NCBI RefSeq assembly: GCF_009669325.1 | Contig: NZ_SZWE01000001.1 | Span: forward strand, 1,178,402 to 1,242,401 | DNA from: Roseovarius bejariae | GTDB taxonomy: Bacteria > Pseudomonadota > Alphaproteobacteria > Rhodobacterales > Rhodobacteraceae | Direction of reading: 5' to 3' | Length of the DNA: 64,000 nt | Shown: positions 62,505-64,000 of the stretch, one piece after another | Layout of the letters: every line of letters starts with the position of its first letter | Numbering within the stretch: the stretch's first letter is position 1 | Translations under genes and position numbers: made by a program | Notes under the pieces: generated by a model | What the model was told of the DNA's origin: nothing | Seen by the model: the letters and a program-made list of their open reading frames with translations, nothing else | Database searches by the model: none

Positions 62505-63428
62505 ATGAAGCCGAAGTGCAGCCTTCTTGTTCTGACCTATAATCAAGAAGATTTTGTTGCAGAGGCCGTTAAAGCTGCGCTCGCACAGACCTACTCGCCC
62601 GTAGAGATAATAATATCGGACGATGCATCCTCGGACCGAACCTTCAGCATCGCGAAAAACTGCGTCAAAGATTATGACGGGCCGCATGAAATTGTTTTAA
62701 ATCGTAACAAACAAAACATGGGGGTAATTGCTCATACAAACGCCCTCGTCGCTCGTGCAACTGGCGATATTTTGATCCCTGCTTACGGTGATGATGTTTC
62801 ATATCCGGATCGCGTTGAAAGCATTGTGGCTTGCTTTGAGGCCGAAGGTCCGCTTTTGGTGCATTCTTATGCCGATCCAATTGATGGGAGCGGTAATCCG
62901 ACATTAAGTCGATATCTCAAGGCAGATTTTTTTCGAACGACTGACGCTTTAGAAGTGGCTACTTCCTTAGCGCACTATCTTGGGGCATCGGGGGCCTGGA
63001 GCCGCGCACTTTTTGACACCTATGGGCCGATCCAAAGCCCATTAGTCTTTGATGATCACATCCTTGGTTTTCGCGCCGCACTTGAATGTCGTGTCTCGTT
63101 AATACGAAAGCCGCTTCTGGCCTATCGCGACGGCCTAGGCTTATCACATTCTAAAAAGAATGGATTAGACTCAGAACGAAACCGCCAACAACGAAGAAGG
63201 TTGCTGCGACAAGCCTTAGCGGTTTTCGAAGAACGTCAGAAAGATGCGCGTTTGTTTGGCTTAAGCAGTAATGACCCTATTTCGCGAAAGCTTATGGCCG
63301 CGCTGGATTCGACGGAAACAAGACTAGCCTATTATGATGGTGGAGTGATAAATGCTCTTAGCAAACATCCGCTTGGTGCCGGTCGCGACTTGATCAAAGA
63401 GGTTCTTCGCGATTTGCGAAACCGTTAA
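62505..63428 (+). CDS. Family 2 glycosyltransferase
   Basis: The start MKPKCSLLVLTYNQEDFVAE at 62505 is the family-typical beginning and gives about 307 residues; ATG 62493 adds four residues, and longer frames run back through the methyltransferase gene. GT-A motifs: LVLTYNQ, EIIISDDASSDRTF, ILIPAYGDDVSYPDRVES (DD at the metal site). The C-terminal half is helical and charged. It probably adds a sugar to the same surface glycan as the gene at 60978. GC is low, as with the two preceding genes. Confidence 0.87.
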   Translation: MKPKCSLLVLTYNQEDFVAEAVKAALAQTYSPVEIIISDDASSDRTFSIAKNCVKDYDGPHEIVLNRNKQNMGVIAHTNALVARATGDILIPAYGDDVSYPDRVESIVACFEAEGPLLVHSYADPIDGSGNPTLSRYLKADFFRTTDALEVATSLAHYLGASGAWSRALFDTYGPIQSPLVFDDHILGFRAALECRVSLIRKPLLAYRDGLGLSHSKKNGLDSERNRQQRRRLLRQALAVFEERQKDARLFGLSSNDPISRKLMAALDSTETRLAYYDGGVINALSKHPLGAGRDLIKEVLRDLRNR

Positions 63429-63529
63429 ACAGCGTCTCAGTGGTACATGATGGGCATAACCAATCGAGTTGACCTGCTCCCATTTTAGCCCGAGTTAATA
63501 CGTTCGCCCTGTTTAAATTTTGGTCCTTT

Positions 63530-64000
63530 ATAAAACATTGACGATACAGCCGCAGGGAGAGCACGTCGAGGCGCGAACGCGAGCGGTGGTGATTGTAGAC
63601 GTCGCGACATGCCGTAATTATGCGGCAGGCAGGGCGCAGGGACTGGTGTTCTTTCCTGCAATCCGATCGCATCCGTCCTCTGGAGCTTTCGACCAAGCCA
63701 TTCTGCACGGGTTTTCCTGGTGCGCCATAGTACCAGGCGGCTTTCCGGTCATTCTACCACTTGAGCATGCCAATTAAGGTCAATTCCGTGTCGTTTTCGC
63801 TAACCGCAATGCACGGATAACCACGCGATTCCGCGATGCGGTCCAACTCGGGGGAGCCTCGCGCGCCGCCGGTACATGTGTCTACGAGGGCGGTCAGGCA
63901 TTCGCGGTTGAAGTCGTCGGTCACGTTCAGCGCCCAGAACCGACGCCTATTCTCAAGCGCATCATACATGAAGTCGAGCGAACAACTCTGGTTGCCCCTG
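63530..64000 (-). pseudogene. Degenerate IS3-family transposase OrfB, continues past window
   Basis: Reading leftward from the window edge: NQSCSLDFMYDALENRRRFW, ALNVTDDFNRECLTALVDT, ELDRIAESRGYPCIAVSEND, then, in a shifted frame, QNGLVESSRGRMRSDC. This is the DDE core of IS3/IS407-type OrfB, but the second catalytic Asp region reads SENDTEL instead of SDNGTEL and the frame is broken near 63750. It is a decayed remnant bordering the glycan genes. Confidence 0.75.

Overview
The window looks like a chromosome segment of an alphaproteobacterium of the Rhodobacteraceae (Roseobacter-like). The GC-rich backbone carries the gene sets usual in that group: asd, rlmH-rsfS, gpmI-envC-like-ctpA, rppH, rnr, ycjX/ycjF-like genes and truA. 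This is judged from protein families and composition; no taxonomic search was possible.

Positions 1-28.6 kb are ordinary backbone. In order: a DUF4139 protein (cut by the window edge), asd, rlmH, rsfS, an MscS-type channel, a class II histone-deacetylase-like hydrolase and a TauE/TSUP permease. Next comes a translationally coupled run (LAB_N membrane protein, ArnT-like transferase, GT2, OmpR-type regulator, sensor kinase) that looks like an envelope-lipid modification locus with its own two-component system; an 11-bp tandem repeat lies upstream of it. Then follow gpmI-envC-like-ctpA, a CLC transporter with an altered gate motif, a solute-binding protein, rppH, a lytic transglycosylase, rnr, the ycjX-GNAT-ycjF cluster, truA and tRNA-Arg(TCT).

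Positions 28,636-60,756 are one complete Tn7-like transposon of 32.1 kb. It has imperfect 25-bp terminal inverted repeats (20/25 matches) and a perfect 5-bp duplication (TTAAA), and its left tip lies 11 bp past the tRNA-Arg CCA end. TniQ sits at the tRNA-side end and tnsA-tnsB-tnsC at the far end, both reading outward. No cas genes or CRISPR array were seen. The cargo is largely anti-phage: a GHKL ATPase with a nuclease-like C-terminus; a divergent five-gene cluster (SNF2-like helicase plus a 971-residue unknown, facing UvrD-like helicase, DrmA and a DrmB fused to STAS-like and GHKL ATPase modules); an MvaI/BcnI-type endonuclease, m5C methyltransferase and vsr cassette; and a BrxA-like stub. 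Three insertion sequences (IS1182-type, IS110/IS1111-type, an IS3 fragment) have landed in the cargo, and one borders a broken MIT_C-like gene.

Positions 60.8-64 kb are AT-richer: two glycosyltransferases around an FkbM-type methyltransferase (surface glycan synthesis), then a decayed IS3 transposase running off the window.

The best candidate for an undescribed system is the divergent helicase/DrmAB cluster with the DrmB-STAS-GHKL fusion, carried on this tRNA-associated Tn7-like element.
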